The notes under the pieces are model-generated. The model saw only the letters and a list, made by a program, of their open reading frames with translations. It was not told the origin of the DNA and did not search any database. Below, one piece after another: positions 47,214 to 56,506 of a stretch of 64,000 bases of DNA. Every line of letters starts with the position of its first letter. Within the stretch, counting starts at the first letter, position 1. The DNA comes from Williamsia sp. (GTDB taxonomy: Bacteria; Bacteroidota; Bacteroidia; Chitinophagales; Chitinophagaceae). The stretch lies in assembly GCA_015069695.1 (NCBI GenBank), contig JADCRZ010000007.1:173509-237508 (forward strand), read 5' to 3'. The translations under genes were made by a program, and so were the position numbers.

Positions 47214-48221
47214 TTACAACTTGGCGGTTTTCAATTTAAGCTTAAGTTTGGGCTTCCGCTTTTTTTTGCTTGTATCACCTGCACCGCTTTTTATAAACAG
47301 GGCCAGCGCGAGAAAACCTGCCGTGATCCCGATCGCCTTGGTAACAGGCAGCCTGGGCTTAACCGCATTGGGAGGAACCCATACAACACCCGTTTGATCC
47401 ATTTGCGCAGGCTGTGCTACATACCGGCCTTGCCGGGGAACCGCAAGCTGTTGAAAATGCTGTGCCAAGTTGTGGATTGATTTCCGCATGCCTGATCCCT
47501 GCATAGGACGTCCATGACCGGTAGCCACGATATCCAGGTGCAGTCCGTCGAGCAGCCTTAAGGAAGCTGCTGCTGCTTGCCAGTCGGGTGTAAAATACTT
47601 CGGCGGACCAGAGATCTTTTTTTTCTGCAGGATCGTATACAGGGCAGATTCAGCCTTGGTTGTTACAAACGCATCGCCGGCTATCAATACGCCGTCTTCT
47701 TTTCTGTATAAACTGATGTGACCGGGTGCATGTCCCGGGGTATGCAGCCAAGTCCAGTCAGGCAGGAAAGGCACAGTTCCATCTGACGGCAACGCCTTCA
47801 CCCGCATTCCCAGGTCAATGGGTCCGCGCGGGTACAAGCCGGATATTTCTGCCATGAGTCCGCCATCAACAGCGGGATCAGGAGGAGGATATTTTGAGAG
47901 GCCGGTTAAGTAAGGCAATTCCAGCTCGTGGGCGTACACAGGCACATCCCATTCTTCTGCCAGCGTTTTTACGGAGCCTACATGGTCAAAATGGCCATGC
48001 GTAAGAACAATGGCGGTTGGCCTGGTTTGTGCACCAAACAACAGATCCACGGCCTGCTTTACTTTAGGAGCTGCCGTTTTTAATCCGGCATCTACCAGTA
48101 CCCAGCTGTTGTCGGCTGAATTGATAACGATATAGAGGTTTACAAATAGATCCCTGATGCCCCATACGCCGGGGGCCGCAGCAAACAGGTCGATGTCTGC
48201 CCCTTTGATTTGTGTATTCAT
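47214..48221 (-). CDS. MBL-fold metallo-hydrolase with C-terminal membrane helix
   Basis: A 335-residue metallo-beta-lactamase-fold protein. The zinc motif THGHFDH lies at residues 74-80 (His75, His77, Asp79, His80). Later ligands are expected in HTPGHAPGHISL and VATGHGRPM. The C-terminus adds a probable TM helix (KAIGITAGFLALALFIKSG) and a very lysine-rich tail (KPKLKLKLKTAKL), which is unusual and suggests membrane tethering. The substrate is unknown. Confidence 0.9.
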   Translation of the reverse strand: MNTQIKGADIDLFAAAPGVWGIRDLFVNLYIVINSADNSWVLVDAGLKTAAPKVKQAVDLLFGAQTRPTAIVLTHGHFDHVGSVKTLAEEWDVPVYAHELELPYLTGLSKYPPPDPAVDGGLMAEISGLYPRGPIDLGMRVKALPSDGTVPFLPDWTWLHTPGHAPGHISLYRKEDGVLIAGDAFVTTKAESALYTILQKKKISGPPKYFTPDWQAAAASLRLLDGLHLDIVATGHGRPMQGSGMRKSIHNLAQHFQQLAVPRQGRYVAQPAQMDQTGVVWVPPNAVKPRLPVTKAIGITAGFLALALFIKSGAGDTSKKKRKPKLKLKLKTAKL

Positions 48222-48238
48222 ACAGATAGAGTTGAGTA

Positions 48239-48268
48239 AGACTGCCGGTTTTTGAAAGCCGGCAGTCT
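48239..48268 (-). terminator. 10-bp GC-rich hairpin after the aminotransferase gene
   Basis: Arms agactgccgg (48239-48248) and ccggcagtct (48259-48268) pair perfectly. It lies 55 bp beyond the aminotransferase stop and just upstream of the MBL gene. No T-run follows. Confidence 0.55.
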
Positions 48269-48323
48269 GCCTCTACCTATTACAAAAGCATGCCAGTATA
48301 AACCAGCACTACCTGCTTTTGCA

Positions 48324-49511
48324 TCAACTCAATCTGGAAAGTGCTTCGATCATCCGTTTGTAGCCTTCTTCAATTTTTTCCATGCTGTTGGCAAATGAAA
48401 TCCGGATACATTCCGGTTCCCCGAATGCACGGCCGGTAACGGTCGATACATGCGCTTTGTTGAGCAGGTACATGCACAGTTCATCGGCATTGTTGATCAC
48501 ATCGTCGCCATCCCGTTTGCCAAAATAGCTGCTGATAACCGGGAACACATAAAAAGCGCCATCCGGCTCCGAGCATTGAACACCGAGCTGTTTAAGCAAT
48601 TCCATCACACGCTCTTTTCTTCTTTTAAATTCCGCTACCATCACGTGGGTGGAATCGAGCGGTGAAGTGAGCGCAGTAATCGCTGCGCGTTGTGTTACGG
48701 CTGTAGGCCCGCTGGTGATCTGTCCCTGCAGTTTTTCGCAAGCTTTGATGATCGTGGTTTCTGCCGCAAGATAACCCAGGCGGTAACCAGTCATGGCGTA
48801 GCCCTTGCTCAGTCCGTTGATAACCCCTACCCTGTCTTTCAAAAAATCAAACTGGGCAATGCTCTGGTGGCCGCCGACAAAATTGATGTACTCATAAATT
48901 TCGTCAGACATGATATAGATGCGCGGATGTTTTTTGAAAACTTCTGCGAGGCCCGCCAGTTCTGCCTGTGAGTAAACACATCCCGAAGGGTTGTTGGGAG
49001 ACGAAAACATAAACAGCTTGGTCCGGGGAGTGATGGCGGCTTCCAGTTCCTGCGGGGTGATCTTATAACCGTTTTCGATAGAGGTTTTTACCAGGATGGG
49101 TTCTCCTTCGTTCATACGAACGATCTCTGAATAGGTCACCCAGTAAGGGGTCGGTATGATTACTTCGTCACCGGTATCAACCAGGGCCATCACCAGGTTG
49201 GCAATGCTTTGCTTGGCGCCGGTGCTTACAATAATATTTTCCGGTTTATAATCGAGGTTGTTGTCACGCTTGAGCTTGGTACAGATGGCTTCACGAAGAT
49301 CCAGGTAGCCGGCTACCGGTGTGTAATGAGAGTAATTGGCTTCCACAGCCTTTTCTGCCGCCTCTTTGATGTGTTCCGGTGTGTCGAAATCCGGTTCGCC
49401 TAAGCTTAAGTCGATCACATCAATTCCCTGGGCGCGCAGTTCCCTGCCCAATTTGGCCATTTTCAGCGTTTCCGGTTCATTGAAACGCATGAGCCTCGAT
49501 GATAGTTCCAT
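48324..49511 (-). CDS. PLP-dependent class I aminotransferase (aspartate aminotransferase-like)
   Basis: About 395 residues from the ATG at 49511, the conserved start (MELSSRLMRFNEPETLKMAK). The longer frame to 49589 has no family support. The PLP-binding lysine is Lys236 in NGLSKGYAMTGYRLGY. Other motifs are LSLGEPDFDTP, YTPVAGYLDLREAI, TGAKQSIANL, PTPYWVTY and SSPNNPSGCVY. It probably transfers amino groups between aspartate or related amino acids and 2-oxoglutarate; exact specificity is uncertain. It stands alone. Confidence 0.93.
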   Translation of the reverse strand: MELSSRLMRFNEPETLKMAKLGRELRAQGIDVIDLSLGEPDFDTPEHIKEAAEKAVEANYSHYTPVAGYLDLREAICTKLKRDNNLDYKPENIIVSTGAKQSIANLVMALVDTGDEVIIPTPYWVTYSEIVRMNEGEPILVKTSIENGYKITPQELEAAITPRTKLFMFSSPNNPSGCVYSQAELAGLAEVFKKHPRIYIMSDEIYEYINFVGGHQSIAQFDFLKDRVGVINGLSKGYAMTGYRLGYLAAETTIIKACEKLQGQITSGPTAVTQRAAITALTSPLDSTHVMVAEFKRRKERVMELLKQLGVQCSEPDGAFYVFPVISSYFGKRDGDDVINNADELCMYLLNKAHVSTVTGRAFGEPECIRISFANSMEKIEEGYKRMIEALSRLS

Positions 49512-49632
49512 AATCGTTGTTTGAATGGAGTTGTTTTTAGTTAACAATACCTTTTTGCTAAAGTGCTGAAGCAAAAAGCAGGACGACAAAAGTATACTAA
49601 TCAGCAGATTTCAGGAAAAGAAAGCCCGGAGC

Positions 49633-50328
49633 CTAGTTGTGCTTCATGAGCAGCAAACTTTCTGTATACACACCGGTTGCACCCTTTATGCCTTTGGCAA
49701 CAAAGGAATACAGCTTGCCGGCCTGCAGGTCGTAAGAAGCCGGCTGCACGATCACGGCGCTGTTCCGCAGCAGGGATACCGACCAGCTACCGGGGCGAAG
49801 GGTGGAAAACGGGTAAGAGGGGGAGGTTTTACTGCCCAGGTAAGTATCTGTGCTGGAAATGCTGGTGTCTTTTTTAAAAATAATCTGCAGCGACTCGTTC
49901 CCGGCGATCATGTTGATAAACCTGACCTGCGCCAGCGTATCAGCCTTGGTTACAGCATCCTGGAGCAAGGCCGTTTTGATGGCGCCTGCTTTAAGCGAAT
50001 CATAGAGGAACAAGGAGTAGTAATTCCCGGCTCCGAAAGAGTAAATTTTATTGTTGAGAGCAGTAGTGCCTGAGAGAATGCCAAGGTTATGGGTACCACT
50101 GCCCAAGGCCAGGTAGGCGATCCCGTTCTGGCTGCTGGCCGTACCGTATGAAAGGGCCCTGCTGCCAGTTACTCTATCGCCATCATACAAAACCCGGATG
50201 GAATCAGCATTGGGTACAAATTGTGCGATGGCGATGCGGGTTGTGTAGAGATCATCTTCCTGCTTTTTTTTGCAAGCTCCTGTTGCTATACAGCCACCTG
50301 CTATCAACCAAAGAAAAATCTTTTTCAT
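49633..50328 (-). CDS. DUF4397 lipoprotein
   Basis: A 231-residue lipoprotein with a signal ending ATGACKKK (Cys19). The mature part is beta-rich with two similar segments typical of DUF4397: IAQFVPNADSIRVLYDG near the start, and VRFINMIAGNESLQIIFKKD in the second half. Both are followed by Gly/Ser-rich strands. This family forms Ig-like surface domains of unknown role. The gene is single and lies next to a second lipoprotein gene on the same strand. Confidence 0.85.
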   Translation of the reverse strand: MKKIFLWLIAGGCIATGACKKKQEDDLYTTRIAIAQFVPNADSIRVLYDGDRVTGSRALSYGTASSQNGIAYLALGSGTHNLGILSGTTALNNKIYSFGAGNYYSLFLYDSLKAGAIKTALLQDAVTKADTLAQVRFINMIAGNESLQIIFKKDTSISSTDTYLGSKTSPSYPFSTLRPGSWSVSLLRNSAVIVQPASYDLQAGKLYSFVAKGIKGATGVYTESLLLMKHN

Positions 50329-50375
50329 TGCTAATCTGTTGTATGCGATGCTGCCTGGTTCTGCTTCCGGCCTGT

Positions 50376-51746
50376 TTACTGTTTTATACGCGGTTTATCA
50401 TATTGCAATTGAAAAGCGGACAGATCCGGCCGGGACTTTCTGCGGGCCGCTTCATAATCGTAGATCACCCTGCCCAGGTTTTTCATAAAAGGAAAACCGA
50501 CGGTTTCATAATCATATTTGTTGTCGTTGAGAATGCCATCGCTGTTGCAGTACAGGGTGGCACTGAGCATGAACTCGATCCCTTTTTCAAAGTCGACAAT
50601 ATAGGCCACATCTGTCAGAAACCCATACGCATCTCCTATTTTGTTAAAGATCCTGACATGGGGAGGAAGGGCTTCGTGCGCCGCTCCCATCAACAGAAAC
50701 TTACCGTAAGCGTCATGGTAGGTAGCTGAATCATAAGCAGGATAAGTTGTTTCACCGGGCAGCTGCGACATGTATTTCCGGACAAACTGAAGGTCTTCCG
50801 GCTCCACGTTAAAGCGTTGAACAGGCGGAACAGACTCGGGGAACATGATGCTTTTTAAAATATGGGTAAGCTCTTCCAGGGTAAGCTGATTTTTCCTGGA
50901 GAAATCCATGGGTCCTTGCACAAGCTCTTCCTGGTCATTGTAATGCGCGATCCCCAAAGAGTCTGTCCGCTTGAGAAAAGGCGCTTCATAAACCTGCTGA
51001 GGCTGGGTATACAAGCTCTTGCCAGCGGGCGAAAAAAAGCTGACCGGGTTGGTACGGCGGTTCTCTTCCTCGCTCAGCGGAACAGCCAGGCGGTGGCGGA
51101 TCTCTGCATGGCCAAACCCCATCGCATGCAGGCGCTCGTTGATGTACTGGGGCCCTAAAAATTCATAAAGCCGGTTAAAAGCATCGTTGTCGCTGACCAG
51201 GAAAATTTTGCGGACGTACTGGGCAATACTTGGCCTGCCATCGGGCGTTGTAGGATCGTTGTATACCGGTGTTTGACGGCCCTCCTGCTGGCCCGTGATC
51301 ATCGTGGAATGGAGATCAAGTCCTGGAATGCGCAGTTCCCGCAGGCGCTGCAAGGCAAGCAGGGCCACCGGCATTTTTACCGTGGAAGCAGGATAAAAAT
51401 AATTTGCAGTATCAACGTTATAGTAATAGCTTTTAAACTGCGGTTGGTTGTTTGCTCCGCGGTCGATTTGGGTATAAATGATCTGCAGTTTAAAAGCCTC
51501 TTTTTGCTTGGTAATGGTGTCGAAGAATTGGGGGTGTGCAGCCAAGATCTGTTCGAGCAGGGCATCCGTCCGGCCGGCCGGGAGCGGAGGCGGAACAGGA
51601 GCGGGTTTGACGGGTGGAGCAGAGTCGGTGTTTGGAGGCTGAACATGCAGGGTATCCGTCATGGGAGCTTGGCTGATTTTTTTGGGTGAATGACAGGCAG
51701 TAAATAAAATCCAGAGAACGGTAAAAAATGGAGCGATTGGCTTCAT
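50376..51746 (-). CDS. Class A beta-lactamase-like serine hydrolase, lipoprotein
   Basis: A 456-residue lipoprotein: signal ending LFTACHS (Cys18), then a Pro-rich linker (about 35-58). The active-site serine motif is STVK (Ser121, Lys124) and the second motif is SDN (186-188). A KTG-like strand appears as NKIGDAYGF late in the protein. It is longer than secreted beta-lactamases (about 290 residues), with inserts near 200-300. It may hydrolyse beta-lactams or act on peptidoglycan peptides; sequence alone does not decide. The gene is divergent from secDF. Confidence 0.88.
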   Translation of the reverse strand: MKPIAPFFTVLWILFTACHSPKKISQAPMTDTLHVQPPNTDSAPPVKPAPVPPPLPAGRTDALLEQILAAHPQFFDTITKQKEAFKLQIIYTQIDRGANNQPQFKSYYYNVDTANYFYPASTVKMPVALLALQRLRELRIPGLDLHSTMITGQQEGRQTPVYNDPTTPDGRPSIAQYVRKIFLVSDNDAFNRLYEFLGPQYINERLHAMGFGHAEIRHRLAVPLSEEENRRTNPVSFFSPAGKSLYTQPQQVYEAPFLKRTDSLGIAHYNDQEELVQGPMDFSRKNQLTLEELTHILKSIMFPESVPPVQRFNVEPEDLQFVRKYMSQLPGETTYPAYDSATYHDAYGKFLLMGAAHEALPPHVRIFNKIGDAYGFLTDVAYIVDFEKGIEFMLSATLYCNSDGILNDNKYDYETVGFPFMKNLGRVIYDYEAARRKSRPDLSAFQLQYDKPRIKQ

Positions 51747-51798
51747 GCGATGAAATTACAGATTCCTCCCCACCCTTCATAATTCAGGCCGAAAGCCT

Positions 51799-51806
51799 TA
51801 TATTTG
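51799..51806 (+). promoter_or_regulatory. Bacteroidota -7 box (tatatttg) for secDF
   Basis: An exact TAnnTTTG match 40 bp before the secDF ATG. A clear -33 element is not visible. Confidence 0.5.
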
Positions 51807-51846
51807 CGCTCTTTTCAAAAGTTATTACACCTATAACACGTCATCA

Positions 51847-54800
51847 ATGAAAGGCTTGGTTTCAATTTTCGTGGGTTTGCTGATTATCTATTCGCTTTAC
51901 CTGCTTTCCTTTACCTGGTTTGTGAACAGCCATGAAAAAGAAATGGACAGAAGGGCTGCCCAATATGTAAAAAACAGTTATCCTGCTGCCGCTGTGAAAT
52001 ACCCTGGCAGCAAAGACCTCCAGACCGCTTACGAAGACACGCTTGACGGGATCCGGAAAGTGCGCCAGCAGAAATTGCTGGACAGCACCAAGAACAAGAG
52101 CATCACCTGGTGGGGCACCTCTTACCAGGAAGCCAAAGAAAACGAGCTCCTGCTCGGATTGGACCTGCAAGGTGGTATCAACGTAACGATGGATGTGGAA
52201 CTGGCAGGTCTGATCAAAGGACTGGCCAACAACCCCAGCGATCCGGCCCTGAAGAAAGCCCTCGATGAAGCTAACCGGAGAAAACTGAACAGCGACGCGG
52301 ATTTCATCACCCTGTTCGACCAGTCGTTCCGCCAGGTAAATCCGGGTGCCACCATGGCTCCCCTGTTTGCCAACAGCACGCGCAACAAGCTGAAGATAGA
52401 CGCTTCCAACAATGCAGTGATCAACTACCTGCGTGAAGAAGCCAACGCCGCCATGAACCAAACTTACAACGTGCTTACCAAGCGCATCGATAAATTTGGT
52501 GTGGCCCAGCCTAACATCAACCTGGATGAAAACAAAAATATCATCACGGTAGAACTGGCTGGTGCCAGCGATCCTGACAGGGTTCGCAAATTCCTGCAGT
52601 CTACAGCCAACCTCCAGTTTTTTGAAGTATACAATATCGGTGAGCTTGACAAATCGCTGGAAGCAGCTGACAAAGCCCTGGCAATAACCTTGGGTGGCAA
52701 AAAATCAACTGACACGGCAACTGCGCAACAAGATACTGCTGCTAAAGGAACTGTAGCATCGGCTGCGAACGGGGATACTTCTACTGATCTCTCTAAAAAA
52801 TTACAGGCTGGTGGCAATGCCAAGCAATCAACCGCTTCTACTACTGCCACACCCCAGAATGAACACCCGCTGGTAACTGTTATCCGGTTTATTGCACCGC
52901 GCGACGACAACAAAGACGGCCGGATGGAATACCCGTCGATGCTGGGTGTGGTTGCTGTACAGGATACTGCGCTCGTAAACAGCTACCTGCAAAACCCGGC
53001 TGTTAAAAACAACATGCCTGCTGATGTAAGATTTGCTTACGGCATGGCAGAGAAAGACAAGAACGGAAACCCGGTCAACCAGCTTCCGATCTATGCCCTG
53101 AAAACCGTTCCCGGTTCTGAAAAAGCCAAGCTGGAAGGGGAAGCTATTGTTGATGCCCGGCAGGATTTTAGCCCGATCAACAACCAGGTAACCGTGCACA
53201 TGAGCATGAGCAAACAAGGCGAAAAAGTTTGGGCCAAAATGACCGGCGACAACGTAGGCCGTTCTATTGCCATCGTACTGGATGACATTGTTTACTCAGC
53301 ACCCGTAGTAAACGATAAGATCGAAGGCGGCGAATCACAAATCGCCGGCAACTTTACCGTGCAGGAAGGCCAGGACCTGGCCAACATCCTGAAATCCGGT
53401 AAACTCAATGCACCGGCCAAGATCGTACAGGAACAGGTAGTGGGTCCAACCCTCGGACAGGAATCTATCAAGGGCGGTTCCATGGCTTTCCTGATTTCAT
53501 TCATCATTATCTTTATCCTGATGCTGGTGTACTACAACACCGGCGGATGGGTCGCCAATATTGCGCTGATCCTGAACCTGCTGTTTACAGTAGGCATTTT
53601 GACGGCATTCCATGCAACCCTTACTGCTGCTGGTATTGCAGGTTTGGTACTGACCATCGGTATGGCAGTGGACACCAACGTAATTATCTTTGAAAGGATC
53701 AAGGAAGAGCTTACACGGGGCAAAACCTATCAGCAAGCTGTTAAGGACGGCTACCGCCGTTCGCTGGCACCCGTATTGGACGCACACGTAACAACCCTGC
53801 TCACAGCCTGTATCCTGTTTTATTTCGGATTGGGCCCGGTGCTTGGTTTTGCTACCACCCAGATCATTGGTATCCTGCTTTCCCTGCTTTGCGGCATCGT
53901 GGTATCGCGGCTGATCACCGATTTCTGGACAAACAAAAACCGGCATTTCAACTATTTCACGCCGCTTTCAAAAAGGATCTTCCAGCATTCCAACTTCCAT
54001 TTCATCAACTACCGCAAGATCGCCTACGGTATTTCCATCGTAGTTCTTTTGCTGGGTATCTCCTCGCTGTTCCATGGCTTCAGGTATGGCGTTGAGTTCA
54101 AAGGCGGCCGGAGCTACGTGGTCAACTTCGGAAAACCGGTTGATGCGGAAGCTGTAAGAAGCGGCCTCAATGAAGCGTTCGGCAGCTCACCCGTAGTAAA
54201 GACCTACGGCAGCAACAACCAGCTCGACATCACCACCGACTACCTGGTAGCACAGAGCGGCCTCGTGGCAGACAGCCTGGTAAAAAGCAAGCTGTACACA
54301 GGTTTGCAGCCTTTCCTCAAAGCAGGCACCAGCTACGCTGACTTTAGCTCACCCAGCATCCTGCAGGCATCTTCCAAAGTAGATGCGACCATATCGGACG
54401 ACCTGAAATCAGGCGCTAAATGGGCCACCTTCTGGTCGCTGGTCATCATTGCCTTGTACATCTTTATCCGCTTCCGCGACTGGCGTTACTCGGTAGGAAC
54501 CCTCATCGCGCTGCTGCACGACGTGCTGGTAACCCTGGCGGTATTCTCGTTCTTAAAAGACGTGGTGCCTTTCCCACTGGAAATCGACCAGCACTTTATC
54601 GCAGCGATCCTCACGGTGATCGGCTTCTCGATGAACGATACAGTGATTGTATTTGACAGGATCCGTGAGTACAGCCGCACCATGAAAGGAGCTACAAAAG
54701 GCGAGATCATCAACAAAGCCATCAACGATACCCTGAGCCGGACGATCATGACCTCGCTGACGGTATTCCTGACCATCCTGATCTTATTCCTGGTAGGTGG

Positions 54801-54975
54801 TGAAGTCACCAAAGGCTTTGCTTTCGCCATGCTGATCGGGGTTATCACCGGTACTTACTCTTCTATCTTTGTTGCAGCACCCATCTTGGTTGATTTCGCA
54901 AAAAACAAACCTTTGGGCGAAGCAGATAGCGCAGTAAAAGTGCAAAAGTTCAAACCGGCGGTGTTGACGAAGTAA
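51847..54975 (+). CDS. secDF: Protein translocase subunit SecDF (fused)
   Basis: A 1042-residue fusion of SecD and SecF, which use the proton gradient to help preproteins leave the SecYEG channel. The order is a first TM helix (about 5-22), SecD periplasmic domain 1 with LGLDLQGGINVTMDVEL, an Ala/Thr-rich insert (about 285-340) and VTVHMSMSKQGEKVWAKMT. Then comes the SecD TM block with VLTIGMAVDTNVIIFERIKEEL, followed by the SecF half with RYGVEFKGGRSYVV and IGFSMNDTVIVFDRIRE. The two conserved acidic TM motifs (D-N and ND) needed for proton coupling are present. It is a single gene with its own promoter. Confidence 0.97.
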   Translation: MKGLVSIFVGLLIIYSLYLLSFTWFVNSHEKEMDRRAAQYVKNSYPAAAVKYPGSKDLQTAYEDTLDGIRKVRQQKLLDSTKNKSITWWGTSYQEAKENELLLGLDLQGGINVTMDVELAGLIKGLANNPSDPALKKALDEANRRKLNSDADFITLFDQSFRQVNPGATMAPLFANSTRNKLKIDASNNAVINYLREEANAAMNQTYNVLTKRIDKFGVAQPNINLDENKNIITVELAGASDPDRVRKFLQSTANLQFFEVYNIGELDKSLEAADKALAITLGGKKSTDTATAQQDTAAKGTVASAANGDTSTDLSKKLQAGGNAKQSTASTTATPQNEHPLVTVIRFIAPRDDNKDGRMEYPSMLGVVAVQDTALVNSYLQNPAVKNNMPADVRFAYGMAEKDKNGNPVNQLPIYALKTVPGSEKAKLEGEAIVDARQDFSPINNQVTVHMSMSKQGEKVWAKMTGDNVGRSIAIVLDDIVYSAPVVNDKIEGGESQIAGNFTVQEGQDLANILKSGKLNAPAKIVQEQVVGPTLGQESIKGGSMAFLISFIIIFILMLVYYNTGGWVANIALILNLLFTVGILTAFHATLTAAGIAGLVLTIGMAVDTNVIIFERIKEELTRGKTYQQAVKDGYRRSLAPVLDAHVTTLLTACILFYFGLGPVLGFATTQIIGILLSLLCGIVVSRLITDFWTNKNRHFNYFTPLSKRIFQHSNFHFINYRKIAYGISIVVLLLGISSLFHGFRYGVEFKGGRSYVVNFGKPVDAEAVRSGLNEAFGSSPVVKTYGSNNQLDITTDYLVAQSGLVADSLVKSKLYTGLQPFLKAGTSYADFSSPSILQASSKVDATISDDLKSGAKWATFWSLVIIALYIFIRFRDWRYSVGTLIALLHDVLVTLAVFSFLKDVVPFPLEIDQHFIAAILTVIGFSMNDTVIVFDRIREYSRTMKGATKGEIINKAINDTLSRTIMTSLTVFLTILILFLVGGEVTKGFAFAMLIGVITGTYSSIFVAAPILVDFAKNKPLGEADSAVKVQKFKPAVLTK

Positions 54976-54983
54976 GACCCTGA

Positions 54984-55011
54984 CTTCTTTTTGCCTTGAT
55001 GCAAAAAGAAG
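54984..55011 (+). terminator. 11-bp hairpin after secDF
   Basis: Arms cttctttttgc (54984-54994) and gcaaaaagaag (55001-55011) pair exactly around a 6-nt loop. It lies 8 bp after the stop. An A-run rather than a T-run follows, so it may instead be part of the adjacent repeat cluster. Confidence 0.45.
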
Positions 55012-55031
55012 CAAAAAAATCAAGGCTGTTT

Positions 55032-55186
55032 GAAAGGGGCTGAAATTTACTGTACTGCGCTACAACGAACAAGCTAGATCCATGCATTGGTGGGCATTTG
55101 AGCCCTTGCATGGATTTAGCTTTTGTACAATACCGGGCGTGTTCGTTGCTTAACGCTTCGTTCCGTAAATTTCTTCACCCCCTTTC
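55032..55186. repeat. 155-nt long hairpin element, nested stems
   Basis: Nested pairs share one axis. Outer arms gaaaggggctgaaatttac (55032-55050) and 55165-55186 pair with a few bulges. Next, caacgaaca (55063-55071) pairs with tgttcgttg (55140-55148). Then gctagatccatgca (55073-55086) pairs with 55107-55120 with one mismatch, and gggc with gccc (55092-55105) closes the tip. The whole could fold as an RNA or cruciform. No coding capacity is seen. Confidence 0.7.
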
Positions 55187-55253
55187 AAAAGGCCGGAGGG
55201 AAGAAGGAGAGAGAAGAGAAAGAGGAAGTTATTAGCTGAGATCTTACACGTGC

Positions 55254-55401
55254 TTTTGTCTTGAACCAGGATTACACGGATTAAAGGATTGCAGTTTGAG
55301 GGTGGATCATCTTGGAGTAATTGAGGCGTATGTTTAAGAATCGATCCGCCACCAAAAATCCTGTAATCCTTTAAGCCGTGTAATCCTGGTTCAAGACAAA
55401 A
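55254..55401. repeat. 41-bp inverted repeat flanking a 66-bp core
   Basis: The left arm (55254-55294) and the reverse complement of the right arm (55361-55401) agree at 39 of 41 positions. The arms contain the short motif ggattacacgg and a ttaaaggatt motif. The core contains a smaller potential stem (ggtggatc with gatccgcc). Confidence 0.75.
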
Positions 55402-55540
55402 AAATCCTTGAAAAAAGAGGACAATGAAGAAAAACAAAAGAGGCCATGTTATGCAGCGCGCCAAAGACGTATTCCCTCCCGGGATGGGTAGGGGTGGATT
55501 AAGGCATTGATAGAATTCTGACTGAATATAATGGAGCAGA

Positions 55541-56470
55541 TTGAATACAGTTCGTAATACGCAGTTGATTAAACAGGCCGCTTCTGGGCTGGGGTTTACG
55601 TATTGTGGGGTTGCGCGGGCCGAGCAATTGCAGGAGGATGCCCGGAGGTTGGAAGAGTGGTTGCACAAGGATATGCATGGCACCATGGGGTACATGGAGA
55701 ACTATTTTGACCTGCGCATTGATCCTTGCAAATTGGTACCGGGTGCCCGTTCTGTTATAACGGTGCTGCAGAACTACTATCCTTCTGAAGAGCAGCGGCC
55801 GGATGCACCCCAAATTTCAAAATACGCTTATGGGAAAGATTACCATACAGTTGTCAGAGACAAGCTGCACCAGCTGTTGTCTGTTATCCGGCGGGAAATC
55901 GGAGAAGTAAACGGACGGGGTTTTATAGATAGCGCCCCCGTATTGGAACGGGCCTGGGCGCAAAAAAGCGGACTGGGTTGGGTCGGAAAAAACGGCAACC
56001 TGCTCACCGCAAAGAGCGGGTCCTTCTTTTTTATTGCCACTTTAATTGTTGACCTTGAACTGGCGTATGATGATCCATACGCAAAAGATTATTGCGGTAG
56101 CTGCCGCCGCTGCATAGATGCTTGTCCAACCGGCGCCATTCTGGAAGAGAAAGTGGTAGATGGCAGCAAATGCATTTCTTATTTTACCATCGAGCTCAAA
56201 GAAATGCTGATACCTCATTCCAACAAAGACAAATTCAACAACTGGATGTTTGGATGCGATACCTGCCAGGATGTTTGTCCGTGGAACCGCTTCAGCAAAC
56301 CCACAACCGAGCCAGGCTTCCGCCCTATTCCGGAAATACTGAACCTTTCTACAGGCGACTGGGAAGCATTGTCAGAAGAAGCTTTTAAAAAAATCTTCCG
56401 GGATTCTCCGCTAAAGAGAAGCAAATACGCAGGCATCCAAAGAAACCTCCGATTCTTGCACACAGATTGA
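55541..56470 (+). CDS. queG: Epoxyqueuosine reductase
   Basis: A 309-residue cobalamin-dependent enzyme that reduces epoxyqueuosine to queuosine in tRNA. The start is a TTG at 55541: the frame is closed by a stop at 55529 and the next ATG lies far inside the conserved region. Motifs include [36 protein letters not shown] and [26 protein letters not shown]. Two ferredoxin-like clusters follow ([16 protein letters not shown] and [11 protein letters not shown]). The length matches the short form without the C-terminal HEAT extension. Confidence 0.95.
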   Translation: MNTVRNTQLIKQAASGLGFTYCGVARAEQLQEDARRLEEWLHKDMHGTMGYMENYFDLRIDPCKLVPGARSVITVLQNYYPSEEQRPDAPQISKYAYGKDYHTVVRDKLHQLLSVIRREIGEVNGRGFIDSAPVLERAWAQKSGLGWVGKNGNLLTAKSGSFFFIATLIVDLELAYDDPYAKDYCGSCRRCIDACPTGAILEEKVVDGSKCISYFTIELKEMLIPHSNKDKFNNWMFGCDTCQDVCPWNRFSKPTTEPGFRPIPEILNLSTGDWEALSEEAFKKIFRDSPLKRSKYAGIQRNLRFLHTD

Positions 56471-56506
56471 TGCCTTTCTCTCCTATAGATACATAGGAAC
56501 CACCAA

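Larger units (their letters stand above)
54976..55540. other. 565-bp gene-free region rich in hairpins
   Basis: No credible coding sequence. It holds a hairpin directly after secDF (54984-55011), a 155-nt multi-stem palindromic element (55032-55186) and a second inverted repeat (55254-55401). The remaining ~130 bp up to queG show nothing recognisable. Confidence 0.7.

Noticed and set aside
54984..55011. Classical Rho-independent terminator of secDF
   Set aside because: The stem is good, but an A-run, not a T-run, follows. It is listed with low confidence only.
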